The notes below the pieces were generated by a model, which saw only the letters and a program-made list of their open reading frames with translations, was not told the DNA's origin and ran no database searches. DNA of 64,000 nt from contig NZ_WPIK01000009.1 of assembly GCF_009754915.1 (NCBI RefSeq), positions 1-64,000 of the forward strand, read 5' to 3'. Below are positions 1 to 9,510 of the stretch, piece by piece (positions within the stretch are counted from its first letter, which is position 1; the number at the start of each line of letters is the position of its first letter). The stretch comes from Mucilaginibacter arboris (lineage in GTDB: Bacteria > Bacteroidota > Bacteroidia > Sphingobacteriales > Sphingobacteriaceae). The translations under genes were made by a program, and so were the position numbers.

Positions 1-211
1 TGTCTAATTTTTAAATAAGGCCTACAATTTTTTGAAATTTTTAGGGAAGTAAGATTAACTGCTTGTAAATTGAAAGTAATTAAATTAACTCATAAATAGT
101 TTTATAAAAATGTAGAAAATTGAGTTGATAATGATTAGAAACTATATTAAGTTTAAAAAATAAATAATAGATTTTACATTATAATATTTACAACTAGCTC
201 ACTTCATCGAT
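1..211. other. AT-rich non-coding flank
   Basis: No gene is seen here. The stretch is strongly AT-rich and precedes the deacetylase gene. I found no clear promoter box, hairpin or copy of the dispersed TAAAAGAAGYAT motif. Confidence 0.5.
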
Positions 212-1147
212 ATGTATAATATCACTAATTACATGTTATTAGCAAAAAGAAAAATACGCTATCTTGGTGCATCGTTTATAGCCTTTTTATTAATTGGGCT
301 TGGGTTTACAAAAAGGATGAAACAAAGGGCTATTAATGGAGAATTTATTTTATCTATTTATTTTCACTCTCCAAGTCGAGAACTTTTTGAATTTTGTATA
401 AAGTGGTTGATAAGAAATAATTTTAATTTCCTTTCACAAGAGGACATTTTGAGAATATCTAATAAGAGCAAACCCTTTCCAACTGCTTCAGTAGTTATTA
501 CAGTAGATGATGGCTGGCAAACAAATGAAGAGAATATAGTTGTAATCGCTGATAGATATAGAATCCCTGTTACAATTTTTGTTTCTACCCATCCAATTGA
601 TAGTGGGGAGTTTTGGTGGCCCTATATTGATTATGCAAACAAAATGAACATTACTAATCATTCAATTAGGTTTTTGAAAACTATATCTAATAAAGAGAGG
701 GAAAACATAGTAAAGGAAATTAAGCAGTTGGTACAATTAGATAGGCTAGCTATGACAGTTGATCAAATCAAAAGAATTTCAAAATCTGATTTTATTACAA
801 TAGGCAGCCATACTATTAACCATCCAATTCTTACTAATTGTAATGATGATGAAGTCTTTAAGGAATTAAAAGAATCAAAAATTGTAATTGAAAATTGGAT
901 AAATAAAAAAGTAAAGTATTTTGCATATCCTAATGGCGACTATAGTGAAAGGGAAATAAATTATCTTAAGAAATTAAGTTATACTTTAGCCTATAATACA
1001 AAGCCTCTTCCCTTAACTGAAATTGCGTTACAAAATCTTTATGAGCTCCCAAGATTTAGTATATTTGAAAATATATCAAAAAACGAAGCAATTTGTAGAA
1101 TGTTAGGCGTCTGGCAAATTAAAACATCCTTATTTAAGAAATTATAA
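212..1147 (+). CDS. Polysaccharide deacetylase, NodB-like, membrane-anchored
   Basis: Predicted carbohydrate esterase 4 family (NodB fold) protein that removes acetyl groups from a polysaccharide, acting at the membrane. A hydrophobic segment at about residues 17-32 looks like an N-terminal anchor. The NodB motifs are visible: TVDDG at 97-101 (usual form TFDDG), GSHTINHP at 198-205 with the two metal-binding histidines, and FAYPNG at about 237-242. The length of 311 aa suits a single-domain enzyme. It is the only plus-strand gene beside the minus-strand exopolysaccharide cluster and converges with the Alg13-like gene. It probably modifies the polysaccharide made there. The substrate is inferred from context only. 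Confidence 0.85.
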   Translation: MYNITNYMLLAKRKIRYLGASFIAFLLIGLGFTKRMKQRAINGEFILSIYFHSPSRELFEFCIKWLIRNNFNFLSQEDILRISNKSKPFPTASVVITVDDGWQTNEENIVVIADRYRIPVTIFVSTHPIDSGEFWWPYIDYANKMNITNHSIRFLKTISNKERENIVKEIKQLVQLDRLAMTVDQIKRISKSDFITIGSHTINHPILTNCNDDEVFKELKESKIVIENWINKKVKYFAYPNGDYSEREINYLKKLSYTLAYNTKPLPLTEIALQNLYELPRFSIFENISKNEAICRMLGVWQIKTSLFKKL

Positions 1148-1223
1148 ATGGTATCAGTAATTGAATTAAAAATTAGTTAAACTAATACACTTTAGAGTTA
1201 AATATACATTCAATAAACTATTG

Positions 1224-1703
1224 TCATTTAATATAATTACTTAAAGAATTAATTAAACTTTCGGAGGCAAACGTTCCTAGTTTATGCATTGATGTTAGCT
1301 TCTCTCTCGTTGTATTCAATAATATTTGTTGTAATTCCTTTTCATTATCTGCAACATGTAAATAATTCAATTCTTTAAATTTTTTAGCTGTTGCTAATTG
1401 GTGTCCATTTCTATGTTCTCCATATTTTAAAAGTCTGGGCATTATAATTATAGGTTTTTCTATTTGTAATGCTGATATAATTGTACCCATTCCTGCATGA
1501 CTTACAATCAAGTCAGCCTGTTTAAATAAGTCATTAAATTTTGATGGATTAATAAAATCGAATATTTTAATGTTTAAAACTGAATATGTTTGTAAAGTAG
1601 CTTGTGCTATAATAGTATCTCCTGATAACATTGGAGCAATTTCATCAATAGCCTTAATAAGTCTATCAAATGGTTCTTGCGTACCAGTAGTTACAAAAAT
1701 CAT
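1224..1703 (-). CDS. Alg13/PssE-like glycosyltransferase catalytic subunit
   Basis: Small (159 aa) glycosyltransferase family 28 C-terminal type protein. It starts with the VTTGTQEPFDRL pattern and carries SHAGMGT at 68-74 and an HQ at about 101-102, the nucleotide-sugar binding region of Alg13/PssE/EpsF-type subunits. These act with a membrane-anchoring Alg14/PssD partner at the cytoplasmic face to add a sugar to a lipid-linked intermediate. The partner gene lies immediately upstream and its stop overlaps this start by 4 nt (ATGA), which suggests translational coupling. It is the last gene of the minus-strand exopolysaccharide cluster in this window. Confidence 0.85.
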   Translation of the reverse strand: MIFVTTGTQEPFDRLIKAIDEIAPMLSGDTIIAQATLQTYSVLNIKIFDFINPSKFNDLFKQADLIVSHAGMGTIISALQIEKPIIIMPRLLKYGEHRNGHQLATAKKFKELNYLHVADNEKELQQILLNTTREKLTSMHKLGTFASESLINSLSNYIK

Positions 1704-2143
1704 GATAGTACATTACCGTTAAATATTATTTTTTCAGTGGTTAGTTCCGGCCATTGAGTATAAGTTCTGTCTGCAAACGATGATGCTATTTTGCAACTCA
1801 TAGAAATCTTTTCTACATTAGCAATACTATCAATCCAAACAGTTTTAGCGCCACAAATTTTACCAGCTATAATACCTAATAAACCCGGTGCTGCTCCTGT
1901 AGTAATAACTAAGTCTGGTTGTAACAAAATGATTCTTTTGGTTATACAAAACATTGAATAAAAAAGGCGTAGTTTTTCTCGACGGTTTGCATCAGGGATA
2001 CGATAGAAATTATAGCCTTTAACTGTTTCCGCAAAGCATAATTTTGTTGACATAAATACCAAACTATGCCCTTCAAAAGCCGGTTTTAACCGTAATAGTT
2101 GTATCCAATGTCCACCGGCAGAAGCTATCGCTAATACTTTCAT
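1700..2143 (-). CDS. Alg14/PssD-like glycosyltransferase membrane subunit
   Basis: This 147-aa protein resembles the Alg14/PssD subunit of two-component glycosyltransferases, which recruits the Alg13/PssE-like catalytic subunit to the membrane. Visible marks are an N-terminal SAGGHW at 8-13, a hydrophobic segment at about 71-95 and TTGAAPG at 81-87. It overlaps the catalytic subunit gene by 4 nt. A split pair like this is common in bacterial exopolysaccharide loci. About 90 nt of AT-rich sequence separates it from the acetyltransferase upstream. Confidence 0.85.
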   Translation of the reverse strand: MKVLAIASAGGHWIQLLRLKPAFEGHSLVFMSTKLCFAETVKGYNFYRIPDANRREKLRLFYSMFCITKRIILLQPDLVITTGAAPGLLGIIAGKICGAKTVWIDSIANVEKISMSCKIASSFADRTYTQWPELTTEKIIFNGNVLS

Positions 2144-2233
2144 TTCTAATGGAATTTATTTAAAAATAAATTTAAAAATAAATCATAAATAAATCATTAT
2201 CAAATTTTTTATAATTATTTTTTCATAAATATA

Positions 2234-2743
2234 TTATTTGCGATACCTTATAATTTTTGCAGGTATACCACCAACGATTGCATAAGAAGGCACATTTTTT
2301 GTCACAATAGCTCCTGCTCCTATAATAGACCCTTTTCCTAACTTTATTCCTGGCATAATTACTGAATTTCTTCCAATCCAAACATCATCATCGATAACAA
2401 CGGGATTAGCTTTTGTTGACCCTTGTTTTATAATTGGCATATATGTAGAATCAAAGACATGAGTCACAGCTAATATGGCGACATTTTGTGCAATCAAAAC
2501 ATGGTTACCTATTATAGCAGATTGTATATAAACATTTTCATTTATTTGACAGTTATTACCAATTGTTAAAACATCTTTCATTCCAAATCGAAATCCTGAT
2601 TGAATATAGTTGTTTTGTCCTATTATTATTATTCTTTTGAGTATCCCAACTCTTAAAAAGTTAAATATATATCCCAGTGGAAAGTAACTTGAAGGCAAAT
2701 TTTTGAATATGAAATAATACAGGAAAAGTAAAAATTGTCTCAT
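2234..2743 (-). CDS. Hexapeptide-repeat O-acetyltransferase (left-handed beta-helix)
   Basis: 169-aa acetyl- or acyltransferase of the left-handed beta-helix superfamily. Residues from about 60 on show degenerate hexapeptide repeats (IGNNCQINENVYI, IGNHVLIAQNVAI, IGRNSVIMPGI, IGAGAIVTKNV), ending in the VGGIPAKIIRYRK tail typical of CapG/WcaF/maltose-acetyltransferase-like enzymes. The catalytic histidine is probably the one in VTHVFD. It likely acetylates a sugar of the repeat unit in the cytoplasm with acetyl-CoA. Its start overlaps the GT4 gene stop by 4 nt, so the two are co-translated. Confidence 0.85.
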   Translation of the reverse strand: MRQFLLFLYYFIFKNLPSSYFPLGYIFNFLRVGILKRIIIIGQNNYIQSGFRFGMKDVLTIGNNCQINENVYIQSAIIGNHVLIAQNVAILAVTHVFDSTYMPIIKQGSTKANPVVIDDDVWIGRNSVIMPGIKLGKGSIIGAGAIVTKNVPSYAIVGGIPAKIIRYRK

Positions 2744-3690
2744 ATTAATTTTTCATATAATCTATATATTGATTTTGCAACATTTTCAGCATCAAGATGC
2801 ATTTTTAATAATTCATTTCTACCATTAGTTTTTCTTTTTTCCATAGAAAGCTTTATAATTTCTTCTATTGGAGATATAAAATTTTTAGGGTCAAAAGAAT
2901 TTATAACAAATGTTTTTTTTACATCTTTTAATAAATATCTTATATCACCGACATCGGTAGATACTATAGGTTTATTACATGCCATCGCTTCTTTAATAAT
3001 TTGCGGAGAACCCTCACTAGTAGAAGTCAATAGTAATAAATCTATTTTATTTAAATTTTTGACAACTTCTTCGCGAGTCATATCGTGAAATTCTATAACT
3101 TCTATTTCTGTTATATCCTTCATTTTTTCAACTATTTTTAAAAATAGTTGAAAATTCTTTTCTTGTCTTTTTTTGTTTCCAGGAAAGCCTATTATTATCT
3201 TTAAGGGATTTTTTTGGACAAAAATTTCTTTAAATTGATTTATATCAATACCGCAAGGTATTTTTACAATCTTTTTTCTATACATAGTTAACTTGGAAAC
3301 CATGCTATCATTCATTGCAATCACGTTATGCACTCTTTTTACAACAAGTTTTGTTATAAAACGTAACATTCCTAATCCTTTATTTGAATTGATATCAGTT
3401 CCATGAATGGTTAGTACCACTGGAATTTTTAGGAATGGATTGAACAATAAAAATAAGCCAGATAAGCCAAAATGAATGTGTACAATATCATAATTATTAG
3501 CTCTAATTAATGAATTTATTTTGAAAATACTTTTTAAATAATTCCATTTGCTAGCACGCCCATTAATAAAGTAAATTTCCTTTTTAATATCGAATATGTT
3601 TTCTATAGCCTCTATTTGTTCCTTTACATGTATCCCAAAATAAATGTAATCCCGAACAGGATACATATTTGTTATGAATAAAATTTTCAT
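2740..3690 (-). CDS. Glycosyltransferase family 4 (GT-B fold)
   Basis: 316-aa retaining glycosyltransferase of the GT4 type. HGTD at 96-99 and PCGID at 145-149 mark the N-terminal and hinge regions. The C-terminal donor-binding EX7E motif is visible as E226 (SEGSP) and E234 (KEAMA), followed by PIVSTDVGD. It should transfer a nucleotide-activated sugar to the growing lipid-linked repeat unit at the inner membrane. Donor and acceptor cannot be read from the sequence. It is coupled by a 4-nt overlap to the acetyltransferase gene downstream. Confidence 0.88.
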   Translation of the reverse strand: MKILFITNMYPVRDYIYFGIHVKEQIEAIENIFDIKKEIYFINGRASKWNYLKSIFKINSLIRANNYDIVHIHFGLSGLFLLFNPFLKIPVVLTIHGTDINSNKGLGMLRFITKLVVKRVHNVIAMNDSMVSKLTMYRKKIVKIPCGIDINQFKEIFVQKNPLKIIIGFPGNKKRQEKNFQLFLKIVEKMKDITEIEVIEFHDMTREEVVKNLNKIDLLLLTSTSEGSPQIIKEAMACNKPIVSTDVGDIRYLLKDVKKTFVINSFDPKNFISPIEEIIKLSMEKRKTNGRNELLKMHLDAENVAKSIYRLYEKLI

Positions 3691-3734
3691 CTTTTATATT
3701 ATATATTAATCAAACGATATCCTACAGTTAATAT

Positions 3735-4676
3735 CTATCTTATATATTTTTTATTTTTATCTAATTCTTTTCCAAACTGTAGATTATTAGTCCATATTTC
3801 TCGTACAATTAAATTTCCAATAGAATCATTGTAATGTACAGGATCTCTAAAATTATTTTTATTTGTAGTAATTGAATTTAAGTAATCGAAATCGTAAACT
3901 TTGGCATTTAAAGATGACATGATTTTTTTAAACTTTTTTTCCTCTTCTCCTAAACCAAACTCAATTAGCCTTTTGTGAAATTCTTCACTATGTGGTACTA
4001 TAATAAAAATCACCTCTATACCTTTCTTTTTAGTAAACCTATCAAAATTTAATAGTTCCGAATATAACAGATTTGGAAATTCATATTTACCGTACCAATC
4101 AGAAGCCTTGGTTGAAATACTCCATTTCCAAAATTCTTCTCTTGTCATCGGTGGCTTAGAGTCAACATTTTTTTTTTTAAGTATTTGCTCTATTGTGACA
4201 TAAGTGGCGCTGGCAACATCTTTATTATAAATATACATTAAGGGATCATCTAATACCTTTTTTAATCCTGAAATCCTATTTTGATAACCGTATTTATTAA
4301 ACATATTAAAATTAATTCCTATTACAATCCGTTTTATAGGCTTTCGTTTGTAAGCTAAGTAAAAAAGTTCGAATATTTCATTTAATTTAGCTGCATTTGT
4401 ATTTAACTTTTTATATTTTTGTTTAGAAATTTTTTCTATTAAGTCTATTGGTAGCAGCTCTGTTCTTGAATCTCCAATAAGCATATTTTCACAAGGAAAG
4501 TGAATGTAATCAATAGTTCTATACATCAATTGATTTAAGCTTTCAGCACTCTTTTTTGTATCCTTATTGAAAATCCCAAAATTGAAGTAGTTAAAAGGGT
4601 CAACAATAACAACTATTAACCCCCATACAATTATAGGAAGTGCCAGTAATAAAATATTTATTATAAAGCGTTTCAT
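3735..4676 (-). CDS. SGNH-like membrane protein, partner of the MBOAT acyltransferase
   Basis: 313-aa protein with one N-terminal membrane segment (about residues 5-25) and an extracytoplasmic domain. GDSR at 68-71 and RDPVHY with D278 and H281 match the GDS and DxxH blocks of SGNH or AlgJ/AlgX/DltD-like proteins that finish an acyl transfer started by an MBOAT protein. The MBOAT gene lies 17 nt upstream on the same strand, so the two probably form one acylation module acting on the exopolysaccharide at the outer face of the membrane. Overall similarity to named families is low, so the role is inferred from motifs and context. Confidence 0.7.
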   Translation of the reverse strand: MKRFIINILLLALPIIVWGLIVVIVDPFNYFNFGIFNKDTKKSAESLNQLMYRTIDYIHFPCENMLIGDSRTELLPIDLIEKISKQKYKKLNTNAAKLNEIFELFYLAYKRKPIKRIVIGINFNMFNKYGYQNRISGLKKVLDDPLMYIYNKDVASATYVTIEQILKKKNVDSKPPMTREEFWKWSISTKASDWYGKYEFPNLLYSELLNFDRFTKKKGIEVIFIIVPHSEEFHKRLIEFGLGEEEKKFKKIMSSLNAKVYDFDYLNSITTNKNNFRDPVHYNDSIGNLIVREIWTNNLQFGKELDKNKKYIR

Positions 4677-4693
4677 ATGATATAGTGTACTAT

Positions 4694-6145
4694 CTAAAAC
4701 TGAAAGTATATAAAATTTCCAGCAGGATTTTTTGTGGCGCTAAAAACAATCGAAATTATAAGGAAGTAATAGACAGACCATCTCAGAAAACGATAGGAGC
4801 GTAATGCATATCTAAGTTTTTCGTTGTTGTATTGTAACTCCATTGTAAGCAGTACACACAGAAAGAATAAGGAGATAAAAATATCCGATATTTGTAACCC
4901 CATTCCCCTAAATTTTAATGACATATTAAGAAAATTGGAGTATTCATTAACATCAGAAAACATTTTGGTTATAATAATAAACGCATCAGATAAGCTATTG
5001 CTTCTAAAAAATATCCATGCAAAACAAACGATAATAAAAGATAGCAAAGTACTTATCAATTTATTAAAAGTATTTTCATTTTTTTGGCCTTTTATAGTGA
5101 GCATTTTTTCAACAATCAGAACAAACCCGTGTATTGCTCCCCAAATTATAAAAGTCCAGTTTGCTCCATGCCAAAACCCACTTAAAACAAAAGTTATAAA
5201 AATATTAAAATTAGCTTTTAGGTTACTTGTACGATTACCGCCTAATGGTATGTAAACATAATCTCTAAACCAGGTTGATAGTGATATATGCCATCGATGC
5301 CAAAATTCTGTTAAAGATGTTGATAAGTAAGGCATTTTAAAGTTTGTAGTCAAATCAAACCCTAACAGCTTAGCAGTTCCTATTGCAATATCTGAGTATC
5401 CAGAAAAGTCGCAGTATATTTGAAATGCAAAGAATATTGTAGCTACTACCGTCGGAAATCCAGTATAACTTTTAGGGCTATTATAAACGGCATTAACTAA
5501 AATTGAAAGGCTATCGGCTATTACTATCTTTTTAAAAAAGCCAATTAAGATTAAGCGGCCACCAATTTTAGCCATTTCATAAGTAAATGTTCTTTTTAGA
5601 AAAAATTGTGGTAGGAATAATCTCGCTCTTTCAATAGGACCGGCAACCATTTGAGGAAAAAAACCAACGAAGGTGAAAAAAATCAAAATATCCTTTGTCG
5701 GCTCCATCTTTTTTTTGTAAATATCAATTGTGTAGGTTAATGATTGAAAGGTATAAAAGCTTAGACCTACAGGTAATATTATATGAAGGGTTGGCCAATT
5801 AACTGATATGCCTATTTTTGACGCTAAGGAGGTAAAACTATCAGTAAAAAAATTGAAATATTTAAAAAGACCAAGTAGCCCGAGATTTACAAATAAACTT
5901 ACCATTAGCCATCTTTTTCTAACTTTAGTATTTTTAGCATTATAAATTTTTTTACCAAGTAAAAAATCGTTTGCTGAGCTAAAAATTAACAGGAATAAAA
6001 ATCGCCAATCCCACCAGCCATAAAACACATATCCTGCTACTAACAGAAATAAATTCTGCAATCTCAAATTTCGGTTTAATATAAACCAATATAATACAAA
6101 TACTATAGCAAAGAATATTATGAATGTATCAGAAGTAAATAGCAT
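4694..6145 (-). CDS. MBOAT-family O-acyltransferase (AlgI/DltB-like)
   Basis: 483-aa polytopic membrane protein of the MBOAT family. It shows YVFYGWWDWRF near residue 40, the FWHRWHISLSTWFRDYVYIPLGG block at about 281-303, and the LSGFWHGANW block with the presumed catalytic histidine H326. AlgI/DltB homologues pass acyl groups, usually acetyl, across the membrane to a periplasmic partner that modifies a polysaccharide. The SGNH-like gene just downstream is the likely partner. It sits in the middle of the exopolysaccharide cluster, so O-acetylation of that polymer is the best guess. Confidence 0.92.
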   Translation of the reverse strand: MLFTSDTFIIFFAIVFVLYWFILNRNLRLQNLFLLVAGYVFYGWWDWRFLFLLIFSSANDFLLGKKIYNAKNTKVRKRWLMVSLFVNLGLLGLFKYFNFFTDSFTSLASKIGISVNWPTLHIILPVGLSFYTFQSLTYTIDIYKKKMEPTKDILIFFTFVGFFPQMVAGPIERARLFLPQFFLKRTFTYEMAKIGGRLILIGFFKKIVIADSLSILVNAVYNSPKSYTGFPTVVATIFFAFQIYCDFSGYSDIAIGTAKLLGFDLTTNFKMPYLSTSLTEFWHRWHISLSTWFRDYVYIPLGGNRTSNLKANFNIFITFVLSGFWHGANWTFIIWGAIHGFVLIVEKMLTIKGQKNENTFNKLISTLLSFIIVCFAWIFFRSNSLSDAFIIITKMFSDVNEYSNFLNMSLKFRGMGLQISDIFISLFFLCVLLTMELQYNNEKLRYALRSYRFLRWSVYYFLIISIVFSATKNPAGNFIYFQF

Positions 6146-6190
6146 ATGTTAGGATTATTTGTGACTATGTTTTGATTAGCTATGGAAAAT

Positions 6191-7171
6191 TTAATTATTT
6201 TTTTTTGATACATCTGCATTAGTGATCTTACAATATGTTTTCATTAAAAATTCATAGATTGTAGGATTCAGTTTAAATATATTGTAAGCATACTTATGTT
6301 TACTCTTGATTGAATTTTTATTAACATAATTTGAATAATTATCTAAATTTCTTACTACATGATTATATTCATTTAAATGCAATTCCTTTTTAGACATCAA
6401 AATAAGGTTAAGAAGAGAAATATTGTTAACCAAATCATAATATTTAGCGTTATATATAAGTTCTGGTAGCTTTTCTTCACAAATTTTGATCATTCTTTCT
6501 GAAAAGAAAATAGTATCAAGATCCTTTTTGCTAAACTTAGTCATAGTTACAGAATTGTCTCTTATGAGATAATTATATTTTATTACATCGTTAAAAACTA
6601 TTTTATTTGTTTCAATAAATATCAAAAAATTATAAAAAGTATCTTCATTCATATAGCCTTCAAATTTTATCTTTTTGGCTATTTCTGCTTTGTATATTTT
6701 ATCACAAACACTACGTGAAAATTTTTTTTTAAATAGTCCTCCTATAGCTTCAATTTTATTGTACACTTTAATTGCATTTGTCCCATAATACAATTCTACT
6801 TTGTATGGGAAGACTTTACGGACTCCACAAATTGAAATATCGGCATCGTAATGTTTTGCTGTGTTTATTAATGTTGAGTACATGTCAGGGTCAATCTCAT
6901 CGTCACAATCGACAAATCCTATATAAGTTCCCCTTGCAATATTTAAACCTGCATTCCTAGCTGCTGATACACCATGATTATTCTGATGTATAACTACCAC
7001 TCTACTATCTAATATAGCATAAAAGTTGCATCGATCACCACTATCATCTGTAGATCCATCATTAACTAGGATAAGCTCAAAATCAGTAAAGGTTTGCGAT
7101 AAAATAGATTGTATACAGCGATTTATATACTTTGACTTGTTATACACAGGTACTATTATAGACAGTTTCAT
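6191..7171 (-). CDS. Glycosyltransferase family 2 (GT-A fold)
   Basis: 326-aa inverting glycosyltransferase. The N-terminus KLSIIVPVYNKSKYI is the typical GT2 start. NDGSTDD at about 37-43 binds the nucleotide and the DCDD at 88-91 is the DXD-type metal site. The second half, which sets acceptor specificity, is not recognisable further. It is expected to add one sugar to the lipid-linked repeat unit at the cytoplasmic membrane face. An AT-rich gap of about 175 nt with a 10-bp hairpin separates it from the next GT2 gene upstream. Confidence 0.9.
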   Translation of the reverse strand: MKLSIIVPVYNKSKYINRCIQSILSQTFTDFELILVNDGSTDDSGDRCNFYAILDSRVVVIHQNNHGVSAARNAGLNIARGTYIGFVDCDDEIDPDMYSTLINTAKHYDADISICGVRKVFPYKVELYYGTNAIKVYNKIEAIGGLFKKKFSRSVCDKIYKAEIAKKIKFEGYMNEDTFYNFLIFIETNKIVFNDVIKYNYLIRDNSVTMTKFSKKDLDTIFFSERMIKICEEKLPELIYNAKYYDLVNNISLLNLILMSKKELHLNEYNHVVRNLDNYSNYVNKNSIKSKHKYAYNIFKLNPTIYEFLMKTYCKITNADVSKKNN

Positions 7172-7263
7172 TTTAATTTATATTTAAATGTTTATATTTC
7201 GTTAGCTGAATAGACATTTAAATTTAGACATACATTGAATATCTATTAATATCTAAATTTTAT

Positions 7264-7290
7264 TTAAAGATTTTTTTTAGAAATCTTTAA
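7264..7290. other. 10-bp inverted repeat between the two GT2 genes
   Basis: Arms 7264-7273 and 7281-7290 are perfectly complementary (TTAAAGATTT / AAATCTTTAA), with a T-rich loop and further A/T runs outside. It lies between the two GT2 genes and could be a weak terminator or a transcript-stabilising hairpin. It is AT-only, so its stability is doubtful. Confidence 0.35.
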
Positions 7291-7346
7291 TCGCTTTTTT
7301 TAAATTAATAAAAATGAAAGATAATATCTATTGTAATTCTTTTGTG

Positions 7347-8315
7347 TTAAGACTTGTTACCTAATAGGTTCATTTTCATTTGTAAATAAAGTATATATAT
7401 TAAAATTAATATTTTTTTATTAGTATATTTTAATTCTTTAATTACTTCGAAAGAAAATTTAATTTTTTCTTTTAATCTAAAATTACTTGTAAGCAAAAGA
7501 GGATAAATTCCCCATTTAAGTTTATCAAATTGGGTACTGTTATCAATAATGTGATTTTTTTCAAAATAGTTTTTAACCCATTTGAGGTAAGCTACATTTG
7601 ATTTTAATTTTCTTAGAATTATTAATTTGTCCTTAACTATGGCAGATATATTGATTTCGCTATACCTATATTCTATTGTCGCTCCAGGAATTGTTACTAT
7701 TCCTTTATCTTTACCTATTTTTATCCATGTTGCATCATCGGAACACCATGCAAGATCATAATATTCAAAACCACCATGTTCTGAATATTTGTCTTTTTTA
7801 AAAATATATTCCACAACTGTACTATTTATTTCATGTTTTATTCTTTTTAAGAAAAAGTCGGTAATTGAAGTATGAAAAGGAAAGGGCTTTATTTTCTTTA
7901 TTTTATGTCCATTTTTATCTATAATATTTATATCAAAGTGCAATAAATCGACATCAAACTGATTGTTTATAAAGCCGTAAAATCGTTCTACACAGTTTAA
8001 CCCCATTATATCGTCGTCAGAAAACAACCATATCCAACCTTCATCTTTAACCATTTCAATGCAACGATTCCAATGTGCAATTAAATTTCTATTACCTATA
8101 TTTTCATCGAAAGCTTTGTAAACTATAGAAATTCTATTTTCGTATTTTTTTATAATACTATGTAAGTCATCTGGACTGTTATCATTTCCGATATAAAGGG
8201 TAAAGTCTTTACAAGTTTGATTAGCAATAGACTCTATCGTTTCGACAAAAAAAAATCCTTTATATGCTGGTATGACTATGGCAAGATTTGAATATGTATT
8301 TTTAGTTCCTTGCAT
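7347..8315 (-). CDS. Glycosyltransferase family 2 (GT-A fold)
   Basis: 322-aa GT2-like glycosyltransferase. AIVIPAYKGFFFVETIESIANQ opens the GT-A domain, GNDNSPDD at 43-50 corresponds to the usual DGSTDD position, and SDDD at 99-102 is the DXD-type metal site. HWNRCIE in between fits bacterial GT2 enzymes of polysaccharide loci. It ends 4 nt from the acyltransferase gene start upstream, so the two are probably co-transcribed. The sugar donor and acceptor cannot be predicted. Confidence 0.88.
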   Translation of the reverse strand: MQGTKNTYSNLAIVIPAYKGFFFVETIESIANQTCKDFTLYIGNDNSPDDLHSIIKKYENRISIVYKAFDENIGNRNLIAHWNRCIEMVKDEGWIWLFSDDDIMGLNCVERFYGFINNQFDVDLLHFDINIIDKNGHKIKKIKPFPFHTSITDFFLKRIKHEINSTVVEYIFKKDKYSEHGGFEYYDLAWCSDDATWIKIGKDKGIVTIPGATIEYRYSEINISAIVKDKLIILRKLKSNVAYLKWVKNYFEKNHIIDNSTQFDKLKWGIYPLLLTSNFRLKEKIKFSFEVIKELKYTNKKILILIYILYLQMKMNLLGNKS

Positions 8316-8318
8316 ATT

Positions 8319-9494
8319 TCATTCAGCATTGACAAATATTTCTCTAAATTTTATAATCGGCTTTTCAAAATATTTATAATTGATCGTTGAAAGACTTATA
8401 ACAATCAGCCAATAAAGACAATAGTTCATAACTACCTGTATAGTTACAGCATTTTTATCCTGAAAATAAGGAATGTAAATTATGGAATAATGAATAAGAT
8501 ACAGAGAGTATGATGCTAGGCTAATATTCAAAATTACTTTTTTTATCATACGGTGTCTAATGTCTCTGAAAAAGTATGCTGAAGGGATAAAAAGTGAAAA
8601 GGAAAACGGAATAAAAATAAAATAGCAACTATGAATAAAAATTCGAAAAATCATATTTGTTTTATAAATCTCAGTATGCTCAGAAGCTAGAAAAAACATC
8701 AAAACTAATACTGAAAACATTATCATCCCTATCCAAAATAGCCACCTTCGGCGTTTAAATAAAAATTCCTTTTCAAAAAACATTGCATAAGATATTATCA
8801 CTCCGTACATTACAGAATCAAGTCTATAAACTACAATTTTTCTTATTTCTGAATCAAAATCTAACTGTGTGGTGCTGTATGCTTTAACAAACCTTAAAAT
8901 TATGAAAATGGATAAATAGAGTAGAAACGTTACTTTTAATATAACCTGTTTCTTTTTATTCTTTAACAACATATTTGCAAAAAAAAGAAAAATTGGAAGT
9001 GTCAAATAAAACCATTCTTCAACCGCTAAGCTCCATGCCTCGCCAAAGAATTGTGGATGTATGCTAATTAAATTTTGAAGAAAAAGATAATATCTCCAAT
9101 CGAAATCTGTATTATACTTGAAATGATATAAAGTAAAAGCTATAGTTAAAAAAAAATAATAATTAGGAATGGTTCGAAACCACCTTCTTATCCAAAATTG
9201 TTTTATTTCGCTAAATTTAAATACTTTGTTTTTGATAAATGATTTTATCAAAATAGTCCCTATTAAAAATCCACTTAATACAAAAAATAGATCAACTCCT
9301 AATGGTCCAATCCAATCCAAAAGTACGCGAATTTTATTGATAGCTTTACCAATATAAGGTAATTTAATCAGAGGGGATAAGATAGAAAATGAATGATACC
9401 AAACAACTAAAAGTATAGCAATTGCTCTAATAATATCTAAACCTATTAATCTATTTTTTAATAGATCCTTTTGGCTTTTAATCACATCGTTCAT
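8319..9494 (-). CDS. Acyltransferase 3 family membrane protein (OafA-like)
   Basis: 391-aa polytopic membrane protein of the Acyl_transf_3 family. Diagnostic blocks are GLDIIRAIAILLVVWYHSF near the N-terminus with the conserved histidine H34, LGVDLFFVLSGFLI at about 64-77, and EAWSLAVEEWFYLTLP further on. Members O-acylate sugars of surface polysaccharides using cytoplasmic acyl donors. It is the third acyl-modifying system of this cluster after the hexapeptide enzyme and the MBOAT/SGNH pair. This suggests a heavily acylated polymer. Confidence 0.9.
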   Translation of the reverse strand: MNDVIKSQKDLLKNRLIGLDIIRAIAILLVVWYHSFSILSPLIKLPYIGKAINKIRVLLDWIGPLGVDLFFVLSGFLIGTILIKSFIKNKVFKFSEIKQFWIRRWFRTIPNYYFFLTIAFTLYHFKYNTDFDWRYYLFLQNLISIHPQFFGEAWSLAVEEWFYLTLPIFLFFANMLLKNKKKQVILKVTFLLYLSIFIILRFVKAYSTTQLDFDSEIRKIVVYRLDSVMYGVIISYAMFFEKEFLFKRRRWLFWIGMIMFSVLVLMFFLASEHTEIYKTNMIFRIFIHSCYFIFIPFSFSLFIPSAYFFRDIRHRMIKKVILNISLASYSLYLIHYSIIYIPYFQDKNAVTIQVVMNYCLYWLIVISLSTINYKYFEKPIIKFREIFVNAE

Positions 9495-9510
9495 TACTCA
9501 ATATTCTGTA

